Part shown: piece by piece, positions 15,623 through 26,500 of the stretch
Numbering within the stretch: position 1 is the first letter of the stretch
Layout of the letters: every line of letters begins with the position of its first letter
NCBI RefSeq assembly: GCF_018860745.1
Contig: NZ_JAHKPY010000014.1
Coordinates: 496,001-560,000, forward strand
Direction of reading: 5' to 3'
DNA from: Zobellia uliginosa
GTDB lineage: Bacteria; Bacteroidota; Bacteroidia; Flavobacteriales; Flavobacteriaceae
DNA length: 64,000 nt
Notes under the pieces: generated by a model
Databases searched by the model: none
What the model saw: only the letters and a program-made list of their open reading frames with translations
What the model was told of the DNA's origin: nothing
Position numbers and translations under genes: made by a program

Positions 15623-18097
15623 TTAAAACTCTTGTTTCCCGAATTCACTATCAATGAATTTTGATTTGTTTTTGTTCTGATTGAAATTGTACGACAGGTT
15701 AAGCAACACCATATCTACCTCATAAATGTAATTTGTTGTGGTATAAAATTCCCCTTCACGATATGTGGTAATTCGTTGTTCGTTGGTATCCAATAATCCT
15801 AAATCTATATTCTGCCATTGCAAGGTTGCCGTTAAACGATTGTCCAGAAATGACTTTTTAAAGGTTAGGTTAGGCGAATAGAAACGAGAATCTTCTCCTT
15901 GTGCCGTAATTCTTTCCGATAGATAGTTGAAAGTCAATTGCAACGAAGCGGTCTCGGAAAAATCATAGGTACTGTTCGCATTAATAGAGTAGACAAAAGA
16001 GCTGCTATCTACATCGCGACTATCATATTCCCCATCAATAGCATAATTATAAAGATTGGCACCAATGAAATTGGACCAGTTTTTAGTGGGTTTTAATTGC
16101 GTTCCTATTTCCATACCTATGGATTTTGCCTTGCCTACATTTGAGTAGATACGGTTTAGAATGGTATCGTTGTAAATGGTGTTTACCCTATTCACTAAGT
16201 TTTTGGTATCGCGGTAATAAGCGGTGGCAAAAAGGGAATTACCATTGCCAAAGTTTTTACTAAGTCCTACTTCAAATAAGTCTATAAACTCAGGTTTAAG
16301 AGTTGGGTCACCTTGCTCTAAAGTCTCGGAGTGCTCACGTTCGGGGAAAGGGTTCATTTTAAAAGTGGTAGTTCGTTCTACTCTTTTACTATAGGCTGCT
16401 TTTAGCTTTGTGTTGTTGTCAAAAGTATACTGAATAGATGCCGATGGAAATGGTTTTATATAATCGTAAGTGTATGTAGTATCGATAAGACCTTGCTTGT
16501 CTCTAAGGTCAAGTTCTCGTTCCATTGCTTCAATACGCACCCCTGCTGCATACTCCCATTTTTCTGTGGCTCCGGTCAATTGTGCATAACCGGAATGAAT
16601 GCTTCTTTGTAAATCTACTTCACTAGAAAATTCAGATACCAGCTCAAACGCACCACCAGTAGTGTCATCTTTTCGCTCGTAAACGAAATCGCCCGTGTGG
16701 TCTAAATTTCGGAATTGGTAACCTGTTTCAAGTTGACCAATGGCGAAAGGTTTCCATGCATAATCCAATGACAGGCGAACACCGTTTAAAGGGTTGTCGT
16801 TCGTATTGTACTCTTGTTGGTAGATGATACTTCTGTCCGGTTCTGCAAGATTATCGCTTTCAGTAGGACCGCCTAATAGGGTGTATTCATATAGAAATGA
16901 AGTAGATAGTTTTGAAGAGTTCTCAAAAATGTGAGAATAGTCAAAACTTCCTAAGATGAAATCACTCTTTCTAGTTCTTAGGTTGTGGTTATAATACTGA
17001 AAGGTATAATCTCGTTCGCCGCCATCAGCAGGGGTAATGCTGTGATTGTCATAATATACTATATCCGCTAGACGGTCTTTTTTCCTTTTTCCCCCGTAAA
17101 AACCTAATGAATAGGCATTTTTCTCGTCCGGGGCATAATCAATGGTAAAGCGGCCACTATAATTGGTTTCATCAAAACTACGCTCTCCGCTTGACGGAAA
17201 CTGTGTGCGGGTATCATCGATAATCGTATAAACATCACCTTCACGTCTACCACCAAGGTCATTACGTTGATAACTGGCACCCATAGAAATATTCCAATCT
17301 CCCTTGCGGAGGTTATAGGTAGCATCTGCACCGTAGCGTTGGTGTGCTTTATCGTTTCCGTATGTTTCAAAAGAAGGCAATCCGCCTTTAATATTCACCT
17401 GTGCAAACGTGCCGTCCGCTGCACCTTTTTTGGTAATGATATTCATGATACCCGCTTTACCCTCAGGGTCATATTTTGCGGAAGGCGCAGTAATAATTTC
17501 TACACGTTCTATAGCATTGGCAGGGAGTTGGTTCAGTAAATTGGAAGCATTCCCCTGAACTGGATTCCCATTAAGCAAAACAACAAAACCCGTACTACCA
17601 CGAACACTGATTTCACCTTGTCCATCAACACTAACCGATGGTATGTTTTTTACAATATCCGTGGCACTACCGCCAAGACTGTTTTGAAATTTTTTGGTGT
17701 CGAAAACTTGTCGATCAATCTTATTGATGACCGTGGCGCGTTCTCCTTTAATTACAACTTCCTCAAGTTGAGTACCACCAATAGAAAGGGTTACAGTGCC
17801 CAAGTCTACTGCTTTTCTATTTTGTACGGTAATATCTTTGATGGTTTTAGTTTCAAAACCCATAAAAGAGGCTTCTAGGTAGTAAGTTCCGTTTTTAACG
17901 TCTTCAATAGTGAAGAATCCGTTTAGGTCTGTAATGACCCCCGTAACCAATTCCCCATTTTCTTGATTAAAGATGGCGGCTGTTGCATATTCAAGTGGAT
18001 AATCATTGTCTGCGTCAGTTATTTTCCCTGAAATCTGGGCAGATGTAACTATCGGAATTAGTGCAAGTAATACTAATAATGCGCGATAAAACTTCAT
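15623..18097 (-). CDS. TonB-dependent-receptor-like outer-membrane beta-barrel protein
   Basis: An 824-residue outer-membrane protein: signal peptide ending VTSAQ, an N-terminal carboxypeptidase-regulatory-like domain (about 20-105), a plug domain (VVLLNGNPVQGNAS, ERVEIITAPSAKYDPEGKAG) and a C-terminal barrel with alternating aromatic strands (OMP_b-brl_3 type). These import oligomers or peptides or act in surface assembly; the ligand is unknown. No SusD partner is present, so it is not a typical polysaccharide utilisation locus. The preferred ATG is 18095-18097; the first in-frame start two codons upstream is TTG. The AraC gene lies just upstream in the same direction and is a plausible regulator. 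Confidence 0.88.
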   Translation of the reverse strand: MKFYRALLVLLALIPIVTSAQISGKITDADNDYPLEYATAAIFNQENGELVTGVITDLNGFFTIEDVKNGTYYLEASFMGFETKTIKDITVQNRKAVDLGTVTLSIGGTQLEEVVIKGERATVINKIDRQVFDTKKFQNSLGGSATDIVKNIPSVSVDGQGEISVRGSTGFVVLLNGNPVQGNASNLLNQLPANAIERVEIITAPSAKYDPEGKAGIMNIITKKGAADGTFAQVNIKGGLPSFETYGNDKAHQRYGADATYNLRKGDWNISMGASYQRNDLGGRREGDVYTIIDDTRTQFPSSGERSFDETNYSGRFTIDYAPDEKNAYSLGFYGGKRKKDRLADIVYYDNHSITPADGGERDYTFQYYNHNLRTRKSDFILGSFDYSHIFENSSKLSTSFLYEYTLLGGPTESDNLAEPDRSIIYQQEYNTNDNPLNGVRLSLDYAWKPFAIGQLETGYQFRNLDHTGDFVYERKDDTTGGAFELVSEFSSEVDLQRSIHSGYAQLTGATEKWEYAAGVRIEAMERELDLRDKQGLIDTTYTYDYIKPFPSASIQYTFDNNTKLKAAYSKRVERTTTFKMNPFPEREHSETLEQGDPTLKPEFIDLFEVGLSKNFGNGNSLFATAYYRDTKNLVNRVNTIYNDTILNRIYSNVGKAKSIGMEIGTQLKPTKNWSNFIGANLYNYAIDGEYDSRDVDSSSFVYSINANSTYDFSETASLQLTFNYLSERITAQGEDSRFYSPNLTFKKSFLDNRLTATLQWQNIDLGLLDTNEQRITTYREGEFYTTTNYIYEVDMVLLNLSYNFNQNKNKSKFIDSEFGKQEF

Positions 18098-18126
18098 TTT
18101 CAATAGGTTTGGTATTAATTAGGTGT

Positions 18127-18134
18127 CAAAAATA
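18127..18134 (-). promoter_or_regulatory. -7 box for the outer-membrane receptor gene
   Basis: On the minus strand TATTTTTG, 29 nt before the ATG, in the 75-bp gap after the AraC gene. No good -33 element is visible, as expected if an activator is needed. Confidence 0.4.
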
Positions 18135-18172
18135 CATTTAACCCCTATTGAATTATGGTCTGTTTGAAAAAG

Positions 18173-18994
18173 TTAAGGTATGATAGCTACTTTTTTGAAC
18201 TGCAAAGGTGTATTTCCTTCGTGGCGTTTAAAATATTTCACAAAATGAGAAACATCCGTAAAGTCAAATTTATATGCAATTTCAGTTACCGAAAGGTCAG
18301 TGTATAACAAAAGGCGTTTTGTTTCCTTTACTATATGGTCGGCAATTACGGTAGAGGCCGTTTTCTCATGTTTCCGTTTACACAATGCATTAAGGTTCTG
18401 CGCCGTAGTATTCAATTTTTCGGCATAATAAGCAACATCGTTTTTAAGCTTACTTGCCAATAACTCATCAAAACGTTCCTCTAAATTATTGGTAGATACG
18501 GTTTCATCAACCTTTACGTAGGTCAATATTTTAGAGAATAAGGCTTTGAGTACACCTTCTACCAAAATATCCCTGCCGGCGCAATTTTCTTTTATTTCCT
18601 TTGATGCGATTTCAAAAAGCGACTGTATACTTGGGTCTTTTTCCGGATGGATAACCCGCATGTTCGTTAACTGCTTTAATTGAAGGTTGATGTGCTTATC
18701 TAATGTTTTTTCTAAAAATCCTTCTTTAATTATAATAACAAACCCTTCCGGTATGGTGTCTATTTCCCAATGGTGGACTTCATCTTTCTTAATAATAAAA
18801 ATAACGGGTGGCGCTATGGGATAACCTGTTTCATCCATATAGTGCATACCGCTACCTGCACTAAAAAAGACCAGCTCCATGTATTTGTTGTGCCTATGCG
18901 GTTTGGTGTACCTCTTATTACCATCAAATGCTTCGATCTTAATATCCGCCAAGGCAGAAATTTTAGTGTAGGTTCTAATTTTGGTTCGTATCAA
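18173..18994 (-). CDS. AraC family transcriptional regulator
   Basis: A 273-residue regulator: an N-terminal cupin-like sensing domain (KPHRHNKYMELVFFSAGSG, DEVHHWEI) and a C-terminal two-helix-turn-helix AraC domain (LNTTAQNLNALCKRK, LSVTEIAYKFDFTDVSHFVKYFKR). No ATG is available near the N-terminus; TTG at 18994 gives the best fit to the cupin domain, and the next ATG (about residue 39) would cut into it. It probably controls the receptor gene 75 bp downstream, an inference from position. Confidence 0.85.
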   Translation of the reverse strand: MIRTKIRTYTKISALADIKIEAFDGNKRYTKPHRHNKYMELVFFSAGSGMHYMDETGYPIAPPVIFIIKKDEVHHWEIDTIPEGFVIIIKEGFLEKTLDKHINLQLKQLTNMRVIHPEKDPSIQSLFEIASKEIKENCAGRDILVEGVLKALFSKILTYVKVDETVSTNNLEERFDELLASKLKNDVAYYAEKLNTTAQNLNALCKRKHEKTASTVIADHIVKETKRLLLYTDLSVTEIAYKFDFTDVSHFVKYFKRHEGNTPLQFKKVAIIP

Positions 18995-19229
18995 CTTTGA
19001 CAGGATTTTAACTGAATACTTATGTAAAAAACGTCTATTTGAAATGCACGATTTTTATATTACAAATTGGCGTCTAAGTAGTTATAAAGATAGTGGATTA
19101 AAGCGAAGGGAGATTGCTTAGAACGGTGTTTAAAGGCCAAGAATACTAACACAAACTACCTAAATTGTAGCACTCTTGTGCAAACATTAAAAGTCTTGTT
19201 AATGTTTTACGTTAAATAGCGAGTGTTTC

Positions 19230-20330
19230 TTAAAATTCAAATTTTAACTGAACTGAGACGGTTTCCTTTTTTAAATCCTTTTGTTCTTTTTCCGTGTTGA
19301 GGTTTGCTAATGAAATACCCAGTAGCCGAACGGAATTTTGTAATTTTTCTTGATACAAAAGTTCTTTGGCGGTTTCGAGAATAAGGCTCTTGGCAGAAAT
19401 AAAATAAGCTAAAGTTTTACTTCGGGTATTTAATGTAAAATCACTGTACTTAATTTTTAGAGTAACAGTTTTACCGGCAATATTGGCTTTTTTGAGTCGT
19501 TTTTCAAGCTCTTCAGCTATATGGTCCAAACGTTCTAGCATAAATATCTCACTACTGAGATTTTCATTAAAGGTACGTTCGGCTCCAACAGATTTTGGAA
19601 TGCGGTGTGGTTTTACCTCACTGGTATGGATACCTCGCACCACATTGTAATAGTAGCTACCGCTCTTACCAAAGTTTTTCTCTAGGAATTCCTCTGTTTT
19701 TAGTTTTAAATCTTTACCTGTAAAAATGCCCAATTTGTACATTTTTTCTGCAGTAACCTTTCCCACACCATAGAATTTTCGAATCTCCAGATCTTCTAAA
19801 AATTGCATTACCTCTTCTGGGTTAACGGTTTTTTGTCCGTTGGGTTTGTTGACGTCACTGGCAACCTTGGCAATAAATTTATTGATGGAAATACCTGCAG
19901 ATGCATTAAGCCCCGTAGTATCAAAAATCTTTTGTCTTATTTCCCTCGCCATTAGAGAAGCAGAAGGATTTCCCTTTTTATTTACGGTAACATCAAGATA
20001 GGCTTCGTCCAAAGAAAGAGGCTCCACCAAATCAGTATACTCATGGAAAATTCCTCGTATGATTTTAGAGATTTCCTTGTAACGTTCAAAGCGCGCTTTT
20101 ACAAAAATGAGTTCAGGACAATTTCGTTGGGCAAGTACACTGCTCATGGCACTGCGAACGCCATATTTTCTGGCTTCATAACTGGCTGCTGCCACGACGC
20201 CTCGTTTTGAGCTTCCGCCTACCGCAATAGGCTTTCCTCGTAATTCCGGATTATCCAGTTGCTCTACGGATGCATAGAAGGCATCCATATCAACATGAAT
20301 AATCTTTCGCATGGGAAAATCGTTTGGCAT
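19230..20330 (-). CDS. dinB: DNA polymerase IV (Y family)
   Basis: A 366-residue translesion polymerase. Catalytic acidic residues are visible in IHVDMDAFYASVEQ (D14, D16) and LSLDEAYLD (about 102-110); the steric and template regions (YEARKYGVRSAMSS) and helix-hairpin-helix (FYGVGKVTAEKM) follow, and the little-finger domain occupies about 235-345. A short C-terminal tail ends SVQLKFEF; a beta-clamp-binding peptide (QLxLF-like) may be VQLKFEF. The minus-strand TAATTTTG at 20335-20342 directly before the ATG could be a -7 box giving an almost leaderless mRNA. Confidence 0.95.
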   Translation of the reverse strand: MPNDFPMRKIIHVDMDAFYASVEQLDNPELRGKPIAVGGSSKRGVVAAASYEARKYGVRSAMSSVLAQRNCPELIFVKARFERYKEISKIIRGIFHEYTDLVEPLSLDEAYLDVTVNKKGNPSASLMAREIRQKIFDTTGLNASAGISINKFIAKVASDVNKPNGQKTVNPEEVMQFLEDLEIRKFYGVGKVTAEKMYKLGIFTGKDLKLKTEEFLEKNFGKSGSYYYNVVRGIHTSEVKPHRIPKSVGAERTFNENLSSEIFMLERLDHIAEELEKRLKKANIAGKTVTLKIKYSDFTLNTRSKTLAYFISAKSLILETAKELLYQEKLQNSVRLLGISLANLNTEKEQKDLKKETVSVQLKFEF

Positions 20331-20358
20331 ACTGCAAAATTAAGTTATATTTAGTTGA

Positions 20359-21033
20359 ATGGAAGCACAAACAAAAACAGCGATTATTCTTGGGGCAACC
20401 GGTCTTACAGGTGGTGTTTTATTGAGGATATTACTTGAAGATGACCGTTATGGGAAAATTAAATTGTTCTCTCGTTCCAGTGTTGGCATTACACATTGGA
20501 AAATAGAGGAGCATTTAGGAAATTTGATGCAGCTAGAACAGTTTGAAATTGATTTTACCGCAGAAGATGTTTTTTGTTGTATAGGAACAACAAAGTCAAA
20601 AACACCGGATAAAGAAACATACAGAAATATAGATTACGGTATTCCCGTAACGGCTGCTAAATTAGCTTCAAAAAATGGAATTATTAGCTTTCTTGCGATT
20701 TCCTCTATGGGTGCAAATTCAAAAAGCAGTGTTTTTTATAATCGATTAAAGGGTGAAATGGAGGAAAGGGTGCTCAAGGAAAAGAGTAAAAACACCTATC
20801 TTTTAAGGCCTTCATTAATTAGTGGTAATCGCGAAGAAAAGCGAGCGGGAGAATGGATTTTTAAACAGGTGATGAAAGGAGTAAATTTGGTATTAGTGGG
20901 GCCTCTACAAAAATATCGCTCAATTGCACCGGAAACGATAGCTAAGGCCATGGTTGTGGTCGCTAATGGGGGCTATGAATCGCATATCATAGAATCTGAT
21001 AAAATAAGTAAAATAGCGACTTTAAGTGATTGA
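20359..21033 (+). CDS. NAD(P)-binding Rossmann protein (HTATIP2/epimerase-like)
   Basis: A 224-residue short-chain-type protein with the N-terminal dinucleotide motif ILGATGLTGG, an FCCIGTTKSKTPDKETYR segment and a following FLAISSMGA strand with SSMGAN in place of a classical catalytic Ser-Tyr pair; a Tyr-x3-Lys-like YNRLKGEME sits nearby. This matches the TIP30/HTATIP2-like atypical SDR group of oxidoreductases or NADPH sensors; substrate unknown. It is divergent from dinB (28 bp) and overlaps the CYTH gene by 8 bp. Confidence 0.8.
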   Translation: MEAQTKTAIILGATGLTGGVLLRILLEDDRYGKIKLFSRSSVGITHWKIEEHLGNLMQLEQFEIDFTAEDVFCCIGTTKSKTPDKETYRNIDYGIPVTAAKLASKNGIISFLAISSMGANSKSSVFYNRLKGEMEERVLKEKSKNTYLLRPSLISGNREEKRAGEWIFKQVMKGVNLVLVGPLQKYRSIAPETIAKAMVVVANGGYESHIIESDKISKIATLSD

Positions 21034-21493
21034 AATCGAACGGAAATTCTTGGTAACGTCAAAAGTGTATCAACAGCAGGCAACAGTAAAAGAGCGGATT
21101 GTTCAAGGTTTTTTAAATACCGATAAGGAGCGAACCGTACGTGTTCGTATAAAAGGAGAGTCAGGTTTTTTGACCGTGAAAGGAAAATCAAATGATGCGG
21201 GCACTATTCGGTTTGAATGGGAGAAAGAAATTTCAGTTCCCGATGCCGAGGAACTTTTGCTTATTTGCGAACCTGGAATTATTGATAAGGTGCGTTACAA
21301 TGTGCCGTTAGGCAATCATATGTACGAAGTGGATGAATTTCATGGTGATAATGAAGGTCTTATTGTGGCCGAAGTAGAATTGGAATCTGAAAACCAATCA
21401 TTAGAAAAACCGTCATGGTTAGGAGAAGAAGTAACTGGTGAAGTAAAATATTATAATTCGCAATTGAGTAAACACCCTTTTAAAAACTGGTAA
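21026..21493 (+). CDS. CYTH domain (triphosphate tunnel metalloenzyme) protein
   Basis: A 155-residue CYTH protein beginning with the diagnostic ExExK motif (IEIERKFLV, residues 3-7). Charged strands that line the tunnel are visible: RTVRVRIKG, GFLTVKGK, FEWEKEI, YEVDEF and VAEVELES. Such proteins hydrolyse tripolyphosphate or nucleotide triphosphates or make cyclic AMP; small bacterial stand-alone forms are mostly triphosphatases. The start is GTG at 21026, overlapping the upstream stop by 8 bp. It converges on the TetR gene with a 1-bp gap. Confidence 0.9.
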   Translation: MIEIERKFLVTSKVYQQQATVKERIVQGFLNTDKERTVRVRIKGESGFLTVKGKSNDAGTIRFEWEKEISVPDAEELLLICEPGIIDKVRYNVPLGNHMYEVDEFHGDNEGLIVAEVELESENQSLEKPSWLGEEVTGEVKYYNSQLSKHPFKNW

Positions 21494-21494
21494 T

Positions 21495-22103
21495 CTAAGA
21501 AATGAAAAAAGCATCGTTATCGTTCAAATAGCTTTTAGTGGCAATACCTCTAATATTGTTTATGATAAGATGGTTCAAAAGCTCTTGTAGGGTAAATTTC
21601 TTATAAAAATTGTTAGGTGCACCATGTAGAATATCTTCCATTCGGTTATGGTACAGTGCATAGGTCAATTCTATATTCACATCTTTTCGTATATGACCTT
21701 TTGACTGAGCGCTGTGCAGTAGGTCTTTTACAAGAACGGAAACTTCATTTTCCCTAAAATAGTTAAAAACCCTATATACTTCAGGATAATACTTTTTTAA
21801 ACTGCGTAAAAAACTGGGATTGAAATTTTTAAAGGTATCCAATCCTATTCTGTATATTGAAATTACCGCTAGAATAGGATCGGATTTCTCCTTCTTTACA
21901 CACTCAATGATATTGGATCTTAATTTGGCAAGAAAAGCAGTCAGACTTTCTTTTATGATTTGTTCTTTTCCCGTAAAATTCTGGTATATCGTTTTTTTTG
22001 ATATACAAAGTTCATGGGCCAAATCATCTAAGGTAAAGCGCTTTGTACCAAATCTCAAGAATTTAGAAAGGGCAAATTCTAAAAATTGGTCTTTATCCAT
22101 CAT
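21495..22103 (-). CDS. TetR/AcrR family regulator, last gene of the efflux operon
   Basis: A 202-residue regulator with an N-terminal helix-turn-helix (FTLDDLAHELCISKKTIYQNFTGKEQII) and an all-helical ligand domain. Its start lies 18 bp after the outer-membrane factor stop, so it is cotranscribed with the RND system. Usually a TetR gene is upstream of or divergent from the pump; here it ends the operon and would serve as feedback, or control another target. Two ATGs in tandem (22103, 22100) are possible starts. Confidence 0.85.
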   Translation of the reverse strand: MMDKDQFLEFALSKFLRFGTKRFTLDDLAHELCISKKTIYQNFTGKEQIIKESLTAFLAKLRSNIIECVKKEKSDPILAVISIYRIGLDTFKNFNPSFLRSLKKYYPEVYRVFNYFRENEVSVLVKDLLHSAQSKGHIRKDVNIELTYALYHNRMEDILHGAPNNFYKKFTLQELLNHLIINNIRGIATKSYLNDNDAFFIS

Positions 22104-22121
22104 GTGTAAACTTGGTGATTA

Positions 22122-23525
22122 TTAGTGCCATCCTCCACCAAGAGAACGGTATAAAGCAACCGTAGATGACAATTGGCCAAACTTATTGTTGATTAGGTTG
22201 AGCTCCGCGTTCAAAGAGTTTTCCCTAGCGGTCAAAAGATCTAGGTAAGTCAAATACCCGCTGTTCAGTAATTCCTCTGAATTGGTTTCCGCCCGCTTCA
22301 AAGCAACAACCTGTTTGGTAACGTAAGCTTCTTTCTCAACAGAGGTATTATAGTCATACAATGCATCGGAAACTTCTTTACCTGCGGTAAGCAAGGTCTT
22401 TTTAAAGCTAAGCAGTGCTTGTTCTTGTTGTGCTTGGGCAACCTCATAAGCGGTCCTTATTTTTCTACCGTTGAAAATAGGTTGAGTAAGACCGCCAACT
22501 AGATTGGCGAAAATAGAACTGCTGTCTATCCAATTATCCAAATCCAAACTTTGAAAACCACCTTGGGCCGATAATGTAATGGAAGGATAGAAGTTGCTTC
22601 TTGCAACATTGGTGAGCTCAAAATTATTTACCAAACTATACTCGGCCTGCATGATGTCCGGTCTGTTGCGTAACAATAAAGCTGGTACGCCAAGTTGTAT
22701 ATCAGCCACTAAATTTTGGTCGTCAAGAGAGCCACGAGCATAAGATTGTGGCTGTTCACTTAATAAAATACTTAAGGTGGTCTCCGCTTTAAAAAGTGAG
22801 TTCTTAAGATCTAGTAATTGACTTTGCGCACTGTACAATTGTGCAGCAGTTTGGTCTACACCAACTTGATTGGCCTGTCCCGCTTCTTTTAGGGCAGTAA
22901 TAGTCTCTAAACTTTTCGACCGGTTTTCAATAGTTTCCTCGGTAACATCAATTTGTTTGTCCAAAGCCAATAATTGATAATATGTAGTAGCAATTTGAGC
23001 GACCAAATCTGTTTTTACAGCCTGGTGTGCGGCTACGGTTTGTAAATAACTTGCATCACTGGCCCGTTTACTACTTCGAATCTTTCCCCAAATATCCGCT
23101 TCCCAAGAAGCGGTTCCTGAAGTCTCGTACTGGTTGAAAGGTTGCGTAAAAAAGCTTCCAAACTGCCCGTTTTCACTGGTTCTTGCTGTCCTAGTTGCAC
23201 TAGCAGCTCCATTAATAGTTGGTAAATAACCTGCTTTACCTTGTTTAACATACGCCTCTGCAGCGGCAATGCTCTGTAGCGCGATGCGTATGTCCAAGTT
23301 GTTGTCTAACCCTCTTTGAATATAGGTCTTCAAATGAGAATCAGTAAAAAGGTCTTTGTAAGAGACAGATGCCAGAGAAACGCTATCTTGAGGTAGGTTA
23401 TCCGTGCGATACAAGTTTTTGGTCTCTACTTCTGGCCGCTCGTAGTTCTTGGCTACAAAACAAGATTGTAGGAGGAGCGGAAGCAAAGCTACCAATATGA
23501 ATTTATTTGTTATAATTGTTTTCAT
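22122..23525 (-). CDS. Outer-membrane efflux lipoprotein (OprM/NodT type)
   Basis: A 467-residue TolC-family outer-membrane factor. The chosen ATG (23523-23525) gives a lipoprotein signal with lipobox LLQSC. Two OEP repeats follow, with long helical coiled segments and motifs such as ASWEADIWGKIRSSKRA, LLRNRPDIMQAEY and the C-terminal YLTYLDLLTARENSLNAE. It forms the exit duct of the tripartite pump with the two genes before it. A start 15 codons further upstream would overlap the permease gene and lack a signal peptide. It follows the permease by 7 bp. Confidence 0.93.
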   Translation of the reverse strand: MKTIITNKFILVALLPLLLQSCFVAKNYERPEVETKNLYRTDNLPQDSVSLASVSYKDLFTDSHLKTYIQRGLDNNLDIRIALQSIAAAEAYVKQGKAGYLPTINGAASATRTARTSENGQFGSFFTQPFNQYETSGTASWEADIWGKIRSSKRASDASYLQTVAAHQAVKTDLVAQIATTYYQLLALDKQIDVTEETIENRSKSLETITALKEAGQANQVGVDQTAAQLYSAQSQLLDLKNSLFKAETTLSILLSEQPQSYARGSLDDQNLVADIQLGVPALLLRNRPDIMQAEYSLVNNFELTNVARSNFYPSITLSAQGGFQSLDLDNWIDSSSIFANLVGGLTQPIFNGRKIRTAYEVAQAQQEQALLSFKKTLLTAGKEVSDALYDYNTSVEKEAYVTKQVVALKRAETNSEELLNSGYLTYLDLLTARENSLNAELNLINNKFGQLSSTVALYRSLGGGWH

Positions 23526-23532
23526 GATTTCT

Positions 23533-26500
23533 CTAATTCTTTGATTCTTCAATAGTTTCTTCCGGAGCACCGGTTATGCGCTCTTGAATGGTTTGGAAAA
23601 TAACATATAGTGCCGGTATAACGAATACTCCGAAAATGGTACCTATTAACATACCGCCAACGGCGCTCATACCAATAGACCGGTTACCTACGGCTCCAAT
23701 ACCCGTGGATAATGCCAAAGGCATTAACCCAAGAATAAAAGCGAAAGAGGTCATTAATATAGGTCTAAGTCTTGCTTTAGCACCGTCAATGGCAGAGTCA
23801 ATGATAGACATACCATGCTTTCTACGTTGCAATGCAAACTCTACAATTAGAATGGCGTTTTTAGATAGTAAACCAATAAGCATAATCAATGCAATCTGGA
23901 AATAGATGTTATTTTCAAGACCAGCTAAACTTACAAAGCCAATAGCACCTGCAATACCCACCGGTAACGAAAGTAAAATCGATAACGGTAAAATATATGA
24001 TTCGTATTGGGCACTTAATAAGAAGTACACAAATACCAAACTCAATATAAATATGATTATCGTTTGGCTACCCGCACTATTTTCTTCTTTCGTTAAACCA
24101 GAATATTCATAAGTGTAGTTGTTGGGTAGTACCTCGGCAGCCACCTCTTCAATTGCTGTAATCGCGTCACCAGTGGAATAACCAGGGTTCATGGCTCCGT
24201 TAACTTTAACGGAACTCAATAGGTTAAATCTACTTACCACCTCAGGACCATAAATTTTGTTTAATGATACAAATTGAGATACGGCAACCGATTCACCATT
24301 GGCATTTGTTACGAAAATATGGTTCAATGAATTTTCATCGGCTCTATCTTCCGGTTTTGCTTGAATCATAACCCGGTATTGTTTACCGAATTTGTTAAAA
24401 TCCGTAGTATATAAACCACCGTAATACCCTTGCATGGCACTGAATATATCAGTCACTGCTAAACCTGCAAGTTTTGTTTTCTCAGCATCTACCTCTAATT
24501 CATATTGAGGAAAGTTAGCGTTGAAGTTTGTAATGGCATACTTTACTTCCGGTCTGGCATTTATAGCGGCTAAGAATTCATTGGTTACCTTGTTTACTGT
24601 CTGCCAGTCATCTGCATCTTTACTCTGCAAGTTCATTTCAAAACCGGTAGAGTTACCAAAACCACGTACACTAGGGGGAGTAAAGAAGAATATTTTGGCA
24701 TCTTTTAATCCTGCTGTTTTTGCGAATAAGCTACCTACAACTTCCTGAACGGATTCTCCTTCTCCTTTTCGTTCGCCCCAATCTTTAAGACGAAGAACAG
24801 AGAAACCATAAGAACCACCGTTTACACTATTTAAAATACTGAAACCGGTAATATTCATCCTAGCTTCTATAATATCCATAGATTGATAAATAGAATCTAA
24901 TTTTTTCACGGTCTTTTGTGTCTGCTCTAAAGTGGTACCTGGAGGCATTGTTACATCGGCAAATACAATTGCTTTATCCTCATTTGGAATAAATCCGGTA
25001 GGTGTGGTTTGAAACAACATGTATGCTATCACGCCAAACACGGCAAGAGAAATCCATGTTACCCATTTTCTTTTGGCGATGAATTTTACCGAACCAACAT
25101 ACTTATCGGTTACAGCATCAAAACCAGTGTTGAAAGCAGAAAAGAAACGTTTTGTAATTCCTTTTTTCTTTCCTTCGGATGTATCATGCGGCCTCAATAA
25201 AAGTGCCGCCAAAGCCGGACTCAACGTTAAGGCGTTCACCGCGGAAATAAGAATCGCAATGGCCAACGTAATACCAAACTGTTGGTAAAATACACCTGAG
25301 GACCCACTAATGAATGACACAGGGATAAATACGGCAGACATTACCAAAGTAATAGAGATAATAGCACCTGATATTTCCGACATCGCAGATTTTGTGGCTT
25401 TTTTTGCGTTAGTGGCACCTTCCTCCATTTTTGCATGAACGGCCTCGACCACCACAATGGCATCATCCACCACAATACCAATGGCTAGAATCATTGCGAA
25501 CAAGGTTAACATGTTAATGGAATAACCAAATAAGGAAAGGAAAAAGAACGTACCAACAATTGCAACCGGAACTGCAATAGCGGGAATTAACGTTGATCTA
25601 AAATCTTGTAAAAAGATGAAAACCACTAAGAAAACCAATAGGAAAGCTTCTATTAATGTCTGTATAACGTGCTCAATAGATGCACTCAAAAAATCCTTAG
25701 TGTTGTAAGGAATTACATAATCTAATCCTTTTGGGAAATCGGCTTTACTTTCATCAAGAATAACCTGAATTTCATCAATAATGGCATTTGCATTAGATCC
25801 CGAAGTTTGAAAAATGCCAACAGCGGTACCGGGTTTACCCATACCTTCGTTTTTGGTGCCATAATTAAAAGCACCTAATTCAACCTCGGCAACATCCTTA
25901 AGACGTAGAAACTGTCCGTTTTCTTGCGCTCTAATAATAATATCCTCGTATTCTGATTGCTCGGAAAGACGACCTTTATATTTTAATACATACTCATAAA
26001 CACCATCTGCGTTTTCACCAATTTTACCGGTCGCCGCTTCAAGATTTTGTTCTCTAAGGGCAGCTTGTATGTCAGATGGCATGAGTTTATAAGCAGCCAT
26101 TTTTTCTGGATTTAACCAGATACGCATAGAGTAATCCTTAGAACCAAAGACCGTAACGTTACCTACGCCTTCAATACGTTGTAATTTAGGTACAATATTA
26201 ATTCTAGCATAGTTTTCTACAAATGTTGCATCATATTCATCATTATCAGAAAATAATGAAAAGAAAAGTAAGGCACTGGTTTGGGATTTTTGTGTAATAA
26301 CACCGGTCTGTACTACCGCTTGAGGTAAAACACTATTTGCTCTAGCAACCCTGTTTTGAACGTTAACCGCCGCAATATCGGGGTTTGTTCCCAACTTAAA
26401 AAATACGTTAATAGTTGCATTACCGTCGTTACTCGCGTTAGAGGTCATGTACAACATGTCTTCCACACCATTAATCTGTTCCTCTAACGGAATAACAACA

